Notes: generated by a model not told the origin, from the letters alone. A DNA stretch of 64,000 nt from Pedobacter jejuensis (GCF_003725795.1 NZ_RBEE01000002.1:124001-188000), one strand, 5' to 3'; positions 20,304 through 29,439 are shown, counted from the first letter of the stretch. A program made the numbers and translations.

Positions 20304-22238
20304 ATGATAAAAAAATACCACATATTGCTGTTCATGCTTACTTTGGCAGCATCTCAAATAACTAAAGCTCAGTCGAGTATTACCATTTCAAGTCCTGATA
20401 ATACGATTAAAGCAGATGTCTTTATTAAAAATGGACAAGCCTATTATTCCATAAAAAAAGGAACAGAATTGGTTTTGCAGAAATCTAACCTTGGGCTAAT
20501 CCGGGCAGATGAAGACCTATCAAAAAAACTGTCGCTAATCTCAGTATCTAAAAATGAATTGATTAAAGATTCTTATGTACTTAAAAATTCAAAACGCCTA
20601 AACCATAACTACGTTGCAAATAAAAAGATAATTCATTTAAAAAATTCGGCGGGTAATAAAATTGATGTTATTTTCCAGGTATCTGATGATGGAGTTGCTT
20701 TCAGGTATTATTTTCCTGAAAAAGGTGATAAAATCAAAAGCATAACCGATGAAATAACATCATTCCATTTTTTTAAAGAAACAAAAGCCTGGATGCAGCC
20801 CATGTCTGTAGCGAAAACCGGATGGGAAAGTACCAATCCATCTTATGAAGAATATTATCAAAAAGAAATAAATGTTGGCACACTGGCACCAACCAATGCA
20901 GGTTGGGTTTATCCTGCCCTTTTCAAATATAAAAATACGTGGTTGTTAATTTCAGAATCTGGTTTAGATGAAAATTATTGCGCCACCCGATTAGAATCTA
21001 AATCAGAAAATGGAAACTACAAAGTTGGCTTTCCAGATAAAAGAGAGGCTTTTACAGGTCAAAATGTAAATCCCGAATCTAAACTTCCCTGGTTTACACC
21101 CTGGAGAATTATAGCAATAGGCAATCTAAAAAAAATTACTGAATCAACCTTGGGTACAGATTTAGCTTATCCTGCAAAATCAAATATAAAGCCCGAATTA
21201 TTTAAAATGGGCAAAGCTTCTTGGAGTTGGATAATGTTGAAAGACAGCTCAATTACATACAATACTCAGAAAAAATACATTGATTTTGCTGCCGAAATGA
21301 AATGGGAATACACGCTAATTGATGTAGATTGGGATACAAAAATTGGCTATGAAAAAATGCAGGATTTAGCCAATTACGCGAAGCAAAAAAATGTTGATTT
21401 ACTGTTGTGGTACAACTCTGCCGGGGATTGGAATACCGTAAAATACACACCAAAAAATAAACTTACCACACACGAAAACCGACTTAAAGAATTTGCTCTT
21501 TTGCAAAAAATGGGTATTAAAGGCATCAAAGTAGATTTTTTTGGTGGCGATGGACAATCCATGATTAAATATTACCTGGAATTGTTTGAAGATGCTGCTC
21601 GTTTTAATTTGAGCGTTAATTGTCATGGAGCAACATTACCAAGAGGTTGGCAAAGAACTTATCCTAACCTGATGACAATGGAATCGATTAAAGGTATGGA
21701 GTTTATCACTTTTAAACAAGAAAATGCAGATGAAGAACCGATGCATGCCACGACAATTCCATTTACCAGAAACGTTTTCGACCCGATGGATTTTACACCA
21801 ATGCGTTTATACGAAATCGACAAAATAAATAAGAAAACAACGAGTGCTTTTGAACTTGCATTACCTGTAATTTTCCAATCTGGTGTGCAACATTTAGCCG
21901 AGGCACCTGATGGAATGGTTAGAATGCCAGCTTTCGTTAAATCCTTTCTACAAGAATTTCCGACCAGTTGGGCAGAAACCAAACTTATAGATGGCTATCC
22001 CGGAAAATTTGTAGTAATGGCCCGGAAAGCAGGAAACAAATGGTATATCGCTGGCATAAATGGCGAAAACAATGCTAAAACCATAACTCTAAAGTTAGCA
22101 GATTTTGGCGCTAAAAACGCAAAATTGATAGAAGATGGAAATGAGAAATATTCTTTTAAAGAAAGTGATATTAAAACTAATACAAATAAACAAGTTACCA
22201 TGAAACCTTTCGGTGGATTTGTAATGGTAATCGAATAG
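20304..22238 (+). CDS. GH97 glycoside hydrolase, retaining type (right arm)
   Basis: A 644-residue secreted enzyme (signal peptide 1-22) with the GH97 layout: N-terminal sandwich, TIM barrel, C-terminal beta domain. Asp411 in GIKVDFFGGDGQ and Glu460 in TMESIKG match the nucleophile and acid/base positions of retaining GH97 enzymes. It is a paralogue of the left-arm GH97 but clearly diverged (for instance WSWIMLKD in place of WEWWNDAS). Likely substrates are alpha-galactosides or beta-L-arabinopyranosides. It lies 3 bp after GH51 and 6 bp before the GH43-like gene. Confidence 0.92.
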   Translation: MIKKYHILLFMLTLAASQITKAQSSITISSPDNTIKADVFIKNGQAYYSIKKGTELVLQKSNLGLIRADEDLSKKLSLISVSKNELIKDSYVLKNSKRLNHNYVANKKIIHLKNSAGNKIDVIFQVSDDGVAFRYYFPEKGDKIKSITDEITSFHFFKETKAWMQPMSVAKTGWESTNPSYEEYYQKEINVGTLAPTNAGWVYPALFKYKNTWLLISESGLDENYCATRLESKSENGNYKVGFPDKREAFTGQNVNPESKLPWFTPWRIIAIGNLKKITESTLGTDLAYPAKSNIKPELFKMGKASWSWIMLKDSSITYNTQKKYIDFAAEMKWEYTLIDVDWDTKIGYEKMQDLANYAKQKNVDLLLWYNSAGDWNTVKYTPKNKLTTHENRLKEFALLQKMGIKGIKVDFFGGDGQSMIKYYLELFEDAARFNLSVNCHGATLPRGWQRTYPNLMTMESIKGMEFITFKQENADEEPMHATTIPFTRNVFDPMDFTPMRLYEIDKINKKTTSAFELALPVIFQSGVQHLAEAPDGMVRMPAFVKSFLQEFPTSWAETKLIDGYPGKFVVMARKAGNKWYIAGINGENNAKTITLKLADFGAKNAKLIEDGNEKYSFKESDIKTNTNKQVTMKPFGGFVMVIE

Positions 22239-22244
22239 AAAAAC

Positions 22245-23180
22245 ATGAAAAAAATACTAATTACTTGTGCCTTATGCCTCTTTATCTTACTAAATGGAGT
22301 GGCACAATCAAAGAAATCCATTCATCTATTTGCATATTTTAAAGATAATGGACAAGATGGTTTACATTATGCATATAGCACCGATGCTTACAATTGGACT
22401 GCATTGAAAAATGATGAATCATTCCTTACACCGACCGTAAGTAAAGATAAATTAATGAGAGATCCATGTATTTTGCGTGGTGAAGATGGACTTTTTCACA
22501 TGGTGTGGACGGTTAGTTGGAAATCTAACGGAATTGGTTATGCAAGTTCCAAAGATTTAATCAACTGGAGCGAACAGCAATTTTTACCCGTTATGGAAAA
22601 GGAAGAGGGCGTAGGAAATACATGGGCACCGGAAATTACTTATGATAAGAAAACCAAAACGTACATGATTTATTGGTCGAGTACGATTAAAGGAAAATTT
22701 CCTGAAACTTTATTAAAGAAGGATGACACCAACAACAACAGAATTTATTTTACAACTACGGAAGATTTCAAAACCTTTTCGCCTACAAAATTACTTTACG
22801 AGCCCGGATTTAATGTAATCGATGCATCTATTGTTAATGACAACGATAAATTCGTTATGTTTTTAAAAGATGAAACGAAAGAACCCATTCAGAAAAATAT
22901 CAAAATAGCATTTAGCGATAATTTAACCGGACCATACACTACAGCTAGCGCACCAATTACTGGCAATTATTGGGCTGAAGGTCCAACATCAGTAAAAATT
23001 GGAGATGATTGGTTAGTGTATTTTGATAAATATACCGAACACAAATATGGCGCAATAAAATCTACTGATTTAAAGAATTGGGTAGATGTTTCAGATAATA
23101 TTTCGCTACCAAAAGGTTTAAGGCATGGAACCATTTTCAAGATAAAAAAGCGAGAACTTCGCAAATTACAAAAGCTTTAA
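22245..23180 (+). CDS. GH43-like five-bladed propeller hydrolase (right arm)
   Basis: A 311-residue secreted protein (signal peptide 1-21). The propeller motifs are present: Asp73 in LMRDPCIL, WAPEITYD near 127-134, Asp193 in VIDASIV, and Glu245 in WAEGPTS. These would be the base, pKa modulator and acid of a GH43-type active site. Homologues are usually annotated as GH43 family or simply glycosyl hydrolase; the subfamily is unclear. It may act on arabinosides or xylosides. It ends the tightly spaced enzyme run; a 377-bp repeat-bearing gap follows before GH3. Confidence 0.8.
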   Translation: MKKILITCALCLFILLNGVAQSKKSIHLFAYFKDNGQDGLHYAYSTDAYNWTALKNDESFLTPTVSKDKLMRDPCILRGEDGLFHMVWTVSWKSNGIGYASSKDLINWSEQQFLPVMEKEEGVGNTWAPEITYDKKTKTYMIYWSSTIKGKFPETLLKKDDTNNNRIYFTTTEDFKTFSPTKLLYEPGFNVIDASIVNDNDKFVMFLKDETKEPIQKNIKIAFSDNLTGPYTTASAPITGNYWAEGPTSVKIGDDWLVYFDKYTEHKYGAIKSTDLKNWVDVSDNISLPKGLRHGTIFKIKKRELRKLQKL

Positions 23181-23557
23181 TTTTTAGTTTTTTGTAAAGA
23201 AGATATTCTTTTACTCAATCAAGGTCTGTGTACTTAGAGAAAATTTATATGATTTTTGTTTCGGTCTGTGAGGAATCACACCGAGGATGATGAATAAATA
23301 TATCCTTAACTGAACCATGGTCTGTGTCCCCACAGACCATTGACATAATCTCAGGTTTATTCAATAGCCACACAAACCCAATAGTTCAACCATGGTCTGT
23401 GTCCCCACAGACCATTAACATAATCTGAGTTTTATTCAATAGCCACACAAACCCGATAGTATTTGAACTTAATCGTTTAAGTAAATAAAACCGAACTAAA
23501 ATTGCTGTTTACCACATCAAAACTGCAACTTTAAAGCCAATAAAGATTTTTAACCAA
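23181..23557. repeat. Intergenic tandem 75-bp unit with GGTCTGTG palindromes
   Basis: Two direct copies of about 75 bp begin at 23316 and 23391, each opening with the palindrome ATGGTCTGTG-TCCC-CACAGACCAT. A related imperfect hairpin (CGGTCTGTG AGGAAT CACACCG) is at 23262-23283. The palindromes could form strong RNA hairpins between the GH43-like and GH3 genes. No ORF is supported here. Confidence 0.75.
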
Positions 23558-26146
23558 ATGAATTTCATTACCAAATTTTTAGCAAGAATATTTATTTTAA
23601 GTCTGTTTCCTTTCTTGGGTTTTGCACAACAATCTAAAAATTTTCCATTTAACGATGCAAAATTACCCATTGAAAAAAGACTTGATGATGTTATAAAACG
23701 CTTAACGATTGATGAAAAAATAGGAATGCTTTCTGAAACTTCAGCAGCGGTAGAACGACTTGGTATTGATAAATATTTTTATGGAAATGAAGGATTACAT
23801 GGTGTAATGCGTCCTGGTAAATTCACCGTTTTTCCGCAATCCATAGCTTTGGCTGCATCTTGGAATCCAACTTTAATAAATAGTGTAGCAACGGCAATAT
23901 CTGATGAAGCACGTGGTAAATGGAATGAACTAAATAAAGGAAAAAATCAAAACGCACCATTTAGCGATTTATTAACGTTGTGGTCACCTACCATAAACAT
24001 GGCCCGCGACCCACGATGGGGAAGAACCGCAGAAACCTACGGAGAAGATCCATTTCTTACCTCACGTTTTGCAGTAGCTTATATCAAAGGTTTACAAGGC
24101 AACGACCCAAACTACATAAAAGTGGTTGCTACGCCAAAGCATTTAGCAGCTAATAATGAAGAAAATAATCGGCTGTCAGCAAATTCCATCGTTTCCGAAA
24201 AAACTTTAAGAGAATACTATCTTCCTGCTTTTAAAAGTAGTGTTGTAGAAGGCAACGCACAAAGCATCATGTCATCTTATAACAAAGTAAACTGGATTCC
24301 ATCTACAGCAAGTAAATGGTTGCTAACGGATGTACTTCGTAAAGAATGGGGCTTTGACGGTTACGTAGTGAGCGATTGTGGTGCAGCTTGTAACATCTTT
24401 ACCAAACATCAATTCACAGCCTCTATGGAAGAAGCCGCAGCTGCCGCTCTTAAAGCCGGTATGGATATGGAATGTGCTGCAGGTTGTAATCTGATAAAGG
24501 AATATTTAAAATTAGCATGGCAAAAAAAGCTTGTTACAGATGAAGAATTAAACAACTCGGTAAGAAACGTATTAAGGGTTCGCATTCGCCTCGGCTTATT
24601 TGATAAAACCGGTAACGGTGTTTATGATAATATTAGTCCAAAAGTAATTGGAAGTGAAGAACACCAAAAACTGGCATTAAAAGCTGCTCAAGAAAGTATT
24701 GTACTCTTGAAAAACAATAAAAATATTTTACCGCTGAAACTATCAGATTTAAAATCTATCGCAGTGGTTGGTCATAATGCTGATATTAATGTTTTTGGAG
24801 GTTACAGTGGTGTTCCAGTTAATACGCCAATTACGCCTTTACAAGGGATAAAAAATGCTGTGGGAGATGCTGTTAAAATAAATTATGCTCCTACTAAATT
24901 AGATCTTTTTAATGTAGAAATGATTCCATCTGATGAACTTCAGGCTGCTAATGGGCAGCACGGACTTGATGCGGAATATTTCGATAATAAATTTTTAGAA
25001 GGAACTCCTAAAAAAAGAATAGATCCACAGGTAAATTTTAACACGAAGGAGAATCCACCTGACCCATTTATTCCGGCAGGTAAAAAATCTATGCGTTGGA
25101 CGGGTTGGTTGGTGCCATCAAAAAGTGGTGAATATACTTTGGCTGTAAGTTCTGACGATGGTTCTAGAGCTTGGTTTGATGGTAAACAAGTTACGAATAG
25201 CTGGAAAGACAGGGGTGAAATTTTAGATAGCTTTAGAGTTACTCTAGTAGCAGGAAAAAAATATGCCGTTAAAATTGAATATTATGATACCGGAAATGAT
25301 GCAGTTTGCAGATTTTGGTGGCGTACACCGTTTGCAAAAGATAAAGTTTACACGGCCCAAATTGATGCTGCCAAAAAAAGTGATGTAGTAGTTGCGGTTA
25401 TTGGCAGCGGACTTTATAATGAGCGTGAAGGGCATGACAAAGAAAATTTAGAGCTTCCGGGCGACCAAATGGCGATGCTTAAAGCTGTTTACCAAGCTAA
25501 CCCAAATGTTGTAGTGGTTATGGTAACTGGCAGTCAACATACTATTTGTTGGATTAAAGAAAATATTCCAGGTATTGTGAACATTTACTTTGGTGGCGAA
25601 CAGGCAGGAAATGCAATTGCCTCAGTTCTTTTTGGTAAATATAATCCTTCCGGAAAATTGCCCCTCACCTATTACGAAAGTTTAGATAAAGTGCCTGCAA
25701 TGAATAGATATGAGATTAATGAAGGCCGAACGTATATGTATTATCCCGGCAAACCCCTTTATGAATTTGGATACGGATTAAGTTACACAACTTTCAAATA
25801 CGAAAACTTACAAGTTAAAAGAACAATAGAAAATGGCAAAAAGCAAATTTCTGTTGAAGTGGAAATTGTAAATACAGGAAATATTGATGGAGAAGAAGTA
25901 GTACAACTTTACACCAGTTATCCCGATTCACAGCATGAAGTTCCTTTAAAACAATTAAAAGGTTTTAAAAAGGTATTTGTAGCTAGAGGACAAAAAACAA
26001 AAGTTGATTTGAAAGTTAATGAAGATGATATTTCCTTCTGGTCAATCGAAAAAGGCTGGCAACCTGAGCAAGGTAAGGTTATGATAAATGTTGGTTCTTC
26101 TTCTAAAGATATCAGATTGAATTCGGTTGTCGATTTAAGTAAATAG
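23558..26146 (+). CDS. GH3 glycoside hydrolase with PA14 insert
   Basis: An 862-residue secreted enzyme (signal peptide 1-23). The GH3 N-domain carries nucleophile Asp273 in YVVSDCGA. The alpha/beta sandwich domain is interrupted by a PA14 domain at about 468-590 (YTLAVSSDDGSRAWFDG; RFWWRTP), and a fibronectin III-like domain closes the protein (VEIVNTGNIDGEEVVQLY). GH3 enzymes with this layout are beta-glucosidases or beta-xylosidases acting exo on oligosaccharides. It is the last gene of the right arm, 377 bp after the GH43-like gene, and could be transcribed from its own promoter. Confidence 0.93.
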   Translation: MNFITKFLARIFILSLFPFLGFAQQSKNFPFNDAKLPIEKRLDDVIKRLTIDEKIGMLSETSAAVERLGIDKYFYGNEGLHGVMRPGKFTVFPQSIALAASWNPTLINSVATAISDEARGKWNELNKGKNQNAPFSDLLTLWSPTINMARDPRWGRTAETYGEDPFLTSRFAVAYIKGLQGNDPNYIKVVATPKHLAANNEENNRLSANSIVSEKTLREYYLPAFKSSVVEGNAQSIMSSYNKVNWIPSTASKWLLTDVLRKEWGFDGYVVSDCGAACNIFTKHQFTASMEEAAAAALKAGMDMECAAGCNLIKEYLKLAWQKKLVTDEELNNSVRNVLRVRIRLGLFDKTGNGVYDNISPKVIGSEEHQKLALKAAQESIVLLKNNKNILPLKLSDLKSIAVVGHNADINVFGGYSGVPVNTPITPLQGIKNAVGDAVKINYAPTKLDLFNVEMIPSDELQAANGQHGLDAEYFDNKFLEGTPKKRIDPQVNFNTKENPPDPFIPAGKKSMRWTGWLVPSKSGEYTLAVSSDDGSRAWFDGKQVTNSWKDRGEILDSFRVTLVAGKKYAVKIEYYDTGNDAVCRFWWRTPFAKDKVYTAQIDAAKKSDVVVAVIGSGLYNEREGHDKENLELPGDQMAMLKAVYQANPNVVVVMVTGSQHTICWIKENIPGIVNIYFGGEQAGNAIASVLFGKYNPSGKLPLTYYESLDKVPAMNRYEINEGRTYMYYPGKPLYEFGYGLSYTTFKYENLQVKRTIENGKKQISVEVEIVNTGNIDGEEVVQLYTSYPDSQHEVPLKQLKGFKKVFVARGQKTKVDLKVNEDDISFWSIEKGWQPEQGKVMINVGSSSKDIRLNSVVDLSK

Positions 26147-26286
26147 AAACAATTAATAAGCTGTGTTTTTTAGTAACGTCACCCTGAATTTTGCTCCTCG
26201 GTCTATGTCCTCACAGACCGAAAAAGCATTCAAAAATATAATGGTCTGTGGTGACACAGACCATGGAATGACTGCTTTTTTTTGTT

Positions 26287-26420
26287 ACGTCACCCTGAAT
26301 TTATTTCATGATCTTTTTCGCAGGAAAGATGCTGAAATAAATTCAGCAAGACGTTTCGTACAAGCAATACTGCTATAAAACAGCGAACTTATAAAGTTTA
26401 AGAATCGAACTCAAGTAAAT
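26287..26420 (+). repeat. MITE-like element, copy A3
   Basis: Starts at GTCACCCTGAATTTATTTCA, continues with AGGAAAGATGCTGAAATAAA and TTCAGCAAGACG, and ends with TTTAAGAATCGAACTCAAGT, the perfect partner of the inverted end seen at 10.82 kb. The left inverted end is missing; a GGTCTGTG palindrome (26241-26264) abuts instead. Confidence 0.75.
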
Positions 26421-26835
26421 AGTTTGGCAACAATTAATCCCCTGTTTGTGTTTCCACAGACCGAAAAAACATTCAACATTTAAATGGCCTGTGAGGATCA
26501 GACCATTGAAGACGTAAATAATAATTTATAAATTTTAGAAGAGCAATACCTCAAGCTTCTATTAATGTTCGTCCCGCTATCTCTTCAAGTCCTCATCCTC
26601 GTTCCTCGGCTTCCGGTCTTTCCGCTCTATCGGGTCTAATTAAATCTGTTTCTGCAAGTATTAAAGGTTGCGGATAAATGAGCTACCGTCATTGCGAGGT
26701 ACGAAGCAATCTCATAACGGTTCAATCAATCAGTTTATACTCCTCTTCGGTCAATGTCCCACAGACCGAAACAGAATTCAAAAATATGATGGTCTGTGGG
26801 GACACAGACCATGGAATGACTGCTTCTTTTAGTTA

Positions 26836-26967
26836 CCGTCACCCTGAATTTATTTCAGGGTCTTGTTTGCAGGAAAGATGCTGAAATAAATTCAGCAAGA
26901 CGTCTCGTACAAGCAATATGCTATAAAACAGCGAACTTATAAAGTTTAAGAATCGAACTCAAGTAAA
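26836..26967 (+). repeat. MITE-like element, copy A4
   Basis: Near-identical to the copy 550 bp upstream, with the intact palindrome CCCTGAATT-TATTTC-AGGGT and the same right end TTAAGAATCGAACTCAAGT. It is flanked by GGTCTGTG palindromes at 26789-26812 and 27032-27055. Confidence 0.75.
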
Positions 26968-27031
26968 TAGTTTGGCAACAATTAATCCCCTGTTTGTGTT
27001 TCCACATACCGAAACAATATTCAAAAATATG

Positions 27032-27055
27032 ATGGTCTGTGGGGACACAGACCAT
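27032..27055. repeat. GGTCTGTG palindrome (perfect 10-bp stem)
   Basis: ATGGTCTGTG-GGGA-CACAGACCAT is a perfect inverted repeat of 10 bp with a 4-nt loop. Equivalent sites lie at 23317, 23392, 26241 and 26789, and related ones in the array near 45.6, 46.07 and 46.53 kb. Confidence 0.8.
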
Positions 27056-27105
27056 GGAATTGGGAAGCAATTATCGTAAACCTTTCTCTTTTCCACTTAA
27101 AAATC

Positions 27106-27113
27106 TATATTTG
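27106..27113 (+). promoter_or_regulatory. Probable -7 element of coaD
   Basis: TATATTTG fits the TAnnTTTG consensus and ends 4 nt before the coaD ATG at 27118. Transcription would therefore begin at or next to the start codon (leaderless mRNA). Confidence 0.5.
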
Positions 27114-27117
27114 ATTT

Positions 27118-27588
27118 ATGAAAATAGCGCTATTTCCTGGCTCATTCGACCCGATAACTATTGCTCACGTCAACATTTTACAACGTGCTACACCTCTTTT
27201 TGATAAAATCGTTATCGGTATCGGATTAAACAGTTCAAAGCAAAATTTCCTTACTGCCGAACAGCGTTTACAAATTTTAGAAACCGTTTTTGCTGGCTAT
27301 AAAAACATAGAAATTCAAACCTACGAGGGATTAACGGTAGATTTTTGCCGAAAGATTAACGCAACTTATATGGTTCGTGGCATTCGTTCAGCATCAGATT
27401 TTGAATATGAAAGAGCCATTGCTCAAATTAACCAAACCATGATGCCTGAAGTAGAAACCATCCTTCTTCTAAGCAAGCCAGAATATTCAGCCATCAGTTC
27501 AACCATCGTTCGAGATATTCTAAGAAACCACGGCGACGTTAGTCCGTTTGTGCCGAAAGAGGCTTTGGGATTTTTGTACAAACCTTAA
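27118..27588 (+). CDS. coaD: Phosphopantetheine adenylyltransferase
   Basis: A 156-residue cytosolic enzyme that transfers AMP from ATP to 4'-phosphopantetheine, giving dephospho-CoA in coenzyme A synthesis. The start ALFPGSFDPITIAHVNILQR holds the nucleotidyltransferase motif, with the catalytic His in TIAH (most CoaD have TNGH). VRGIRSASDFEYE and the ISSTIVRDI segment are conserved in the family. Length matches the usual 155-165 residues. It converges with the NUDIX gene downstream. Confidence 0.96.
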   Translation: MKIALFPGSFDPITIAHVNILQRATPLFDKIVIGIGLNSSKQNFLTAEQRLQILETVFAGYKNIEIQTYEGLTVDFCRKINATYMVRGIRSASDFEYERAIAQINQTMMPEVETILLLSKPEYSAISSTIVRDILRNHGDVSPFVPKEALGFLYKP

Positions 27589-27659
27589 AACTGCTACTAA
27601 AAATTCTTTTCAATAATTTAGTAATGCTATTTACTAAAACCCAGGATTTCAATCATGGG

Positions 27660-28271
27660 CTACAAAATTCCACCTGCCCTTAAAACATCCATAATGGATG
27701 GGAAAGTATTCTTAATTACAGGAGTGATATGGTTTTTATCCAACCAAACAGCCTCATCAATTCCCTCTTCCTTTTGTGGTATTAATTTGGGTTCGCCTTT
27801 TACTTTCATCTTATACCAATTGGTTTTTTTAATCACCAATTTCGAACCCATCGGGTAAACATGATATGTTTTGCAAAGCTTTTCTTCACGTTTTGCTACT
27901 TTAATTCCGCACTCCTCTTCTACTTCTCTAACTGCGGTTTCTTTCATGTTTTCTCCATCTTCAAGTTTACCTTTTGGCAAATCCCATTTCTTATTTCTAA
28001 AAATAAAAAGATAATTGCCTTTTGCACTTTCTACCAAACCACCAGCGGCTTTTATGATGGTACAATCCTTTTTTAACTTCTTGAAGGTTTCTTTCGGGTT
28101 TTTAGTTAAGAAAATGTAGCTTTTTTTAGACCCATTTTTTAATTTTTTATAAAAAATTTGCAAATCAAAATCCTGTAATTCAAGTTGTTGAATTTTTTCT
28201 TTTTGCTCAGGTAAAACATCTGAGATAAACAAGGTGTTATCGTTAATATAAATTCTGTAATTTTGGGCCAT
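27660..28271 (-). CDS. NUDIX hydrolase
   Basis: From the preferred start (MAQNYRIYIND) the protein has 203 residues. The NUDIX box GX5EX7REUXEEXGU is complete at residues 101-123 (GKLEDGE...REVEEECGI). KWDLPKG precedes it, as in typical family members. The N-terminal 75 residues form a lead domain common in Bacteroidota homologues. A longer frame begins at 28358, but the start at 28271 gives the usual N-terminus. Its ATG overlaps the ATG of pyrE on the other strand (CATG at 28269-28272). Substrate is unknown; a nucleoside diphosphate derivative is likely. Confidence 0.9.
   Translation of the reverse strand: MAQNYRIYINDNTLFISDVLPEQKEKIQQLELQDFDLQIFYKKLKNGSKKSYIFLTKNPKETFKKLKKDCTIIKAAGGLVESAKGNYLFIFRNKKWDLPKGKLEDGENMKETAVREVEEECGIKVAKREEKLCKTYHVYPMGSKLVIKKTNWYKMKVKGEPKLIPQKEEGIDEAVWLDKNHITPVIKNTFPSIMDVLRAGGIL
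28258..28265 (+). promoter_or_regulatory. Probable -7 element of pyrE
   Basis: TAATTTTG fits TAnnTTTG and ends 4 nt before the pyrE ATG at 28270. It lies inside the start of the NUDIX gene on the opposite strand. No clear -33 TTTG. Confidence 0.4.
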
Positions 28272-28920
28272 GTATAATAAAAGTGATATTGAATTAAAGG
28301 TAGCGGAATTTTTATTACAAATAAAGGCAATTAAATTACAACCTAATAATCCTTTCACATGGGCATCTGGTTGGAAGTCGCCAATTTATTGCGATAACCG
28401 AATTACCCTTTCCCATCCACAGGTTAGAACGTACATTCGCCAGAAACTTGCACAATCCATTCAAGAAGAATTTGGTTCGGTTGATGTTATTGCCGGAGTT
28501 GCAACTGCAGGCATTCCACAAGGTGTGTTGGTAGCACAAGAATTGGGTTTGCCATTTATTTATGTTAGAGCAAAAGCAAAAGAGCATGGTACCGGAAGTT
28601 TAATTGAAGGCGAAGTAATAGAAGGCCAACGTGTAGTGGTGATTGAAGATTTAATTTCAACTGGGAAAAGCAGTTTACAAGCTGTGGAGGCATTAAGAAC
28701 TGCAGGTTTATCAGTTGCTGGTTTGGCCGCAATTTTTACTTACGGTTTTGCACAAGCTGAAGAAAATTTTAGCGCTGCAAAATGCCGATACTTTACTTTA
28801 TCTAATTACGAGGCATTGATTGATTATGCAGCAGAGCATAGCATTATTGCAAAAGGCGATATGGATTTATTAAGCAAATGGCGTTTGTATCCGTCTAACT
28901 GGGGTCAAAACCAACTTTAA
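28270..28920 (+). CDS. pyrE: Orotate phosphoribosyltransferase
   Basis: A 216-residue cytosolic enzyme that joins orotate and PRPP to form orotidine 5'-phosphate in pyrimidine synthesis. The PRPP-binding motif VVVIEDLISTGKSS is at about 122-135. The substrate-binding start (FTWASGWKSPIYCDNR) and the flexible-loop region (RAKAKEHGTG) are conserved. The length is normal. It diverges from the NUDIX gene with overlapping start codons, and an SRPBCC gene follows after 47 bp, probably in the same transcript. Confidence 0.96.
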   Translation: MYNKSDIELKVAEFLLQIKAIKLQPNNPFTWASGWKSPIYCDNRITLSHPQVRTYIRQKLAQSIQEEFGSVDVIAGVATAGIPQGVLVAQELGLPFIYVRAKAKEHGTGSLIEGEVIEGQRVVVIEDLISTGKSSLQAVEALRTAGLSVAGLAAIFTYGFAQAEENFSAAKCRYFTLSNYEALIDYAAEHSIIAKGDMDLLSKWRLYPSNWGQNQL

Positions 28921-28967
28921 TATCACTATCTAAAAAAAAGAACTCCTAAACTCAAATACTTACCTAA

Positions 28968-29366
28968 ATGACAATTATTGAAAGCGCTGTAGAAGTAAAC
29001 AAGCCTGTAAATGAGGTTTATGCTTTTCTCTCTAATATGAACAATCATCAACAGTTGATGCCCGAAAATATTTACAATTGGGAATCGACAGAAGATGATG
29101 CTCGCTTTACTATTCAAAATATGGCTAAATTGGCCATCAAGATATCTAATCGGGTAGAAAATCAGGAATTAACCGCAATACCTTCAGAAAAAGCACCCTT
29201 TGATGTAGAATTAAAATGGACGGTTGAAGATAATGGAAATGGAACTACAACAGCAAAACACATCATCTCGGCAGATTTAAATATGATGATGAAAATGTTG
29301 GCATCTGGCCCGTTGCAAAAATTAGCAGATCACCAAACAGAAAAGTTAAAAGAGATTTTAGCGTAA
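28968..29366 (+). CDS. SRPBCC-family protein
   Basis: A 132-residue cytosolic protein with the START/SRPBCC fold pattern: an N-terminal strand-helix (SAVEVNKPVNEVYAFLSNMN), a beta sheet, and a long C-terminal helix (LQKLADHQTEKLKEIL). The family binds hydrophobic ligands; for this branch the ligand is unknown. It follows pyrE on the same strand after 47 bp. Downstream begins the tandem repeat array. Confidence 0.85.
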   Translation: MTIIESAVEVNKPVNEVYAFLSNMNNHQQLMPENIYNWESTEDDARFTIQNMAKLAIKISNRVENQELTAIPSEKAPFDVELKWTVEDNGNGTTTAKHIISADLNMMMKMLASGPLQKLADHQTEKLKEILA

Positions 29367-29439
29367 TTGGTTTTTTAGTTGGTTGGTTTTTTGGTTTGTT
29401 GGGTATTTAGTTACCAATACGCCATCAAAATTTACTTAG

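Larger units (their letters stand above)
26147..27117. repeat. Repeat-dense 970-bp intergenic region
   Basis: This stretch carries no credible gene. It holds two near-identical segments of about 270 bp (26241-26515 and 26789-27055), each joining a GGTCTGTG palindrome to a MITE-like element, plus extra palindromes at 26198-26220, 26441-26465 and 26748-26770 and a fragment of the MITE left arm at 26175-26190. Short frames across it (for example 26163-26378) follow the repeats and have no coding character. Confidence 0.8.

Noticed and set aside
26163..26884. Short plus-strand ORFs (71 and 68 residues) between GH3 and coaD
   Set aside because: They lie wholly inside the repeat blocks and match each other only because the DNA is duplicated.
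27660..28358. Longer NUDIX start at 28358
   Set aside because: The extra 29 residues come from inside pyrE, lack conservation-like pattern and would overlap pyrE by 89 bp.
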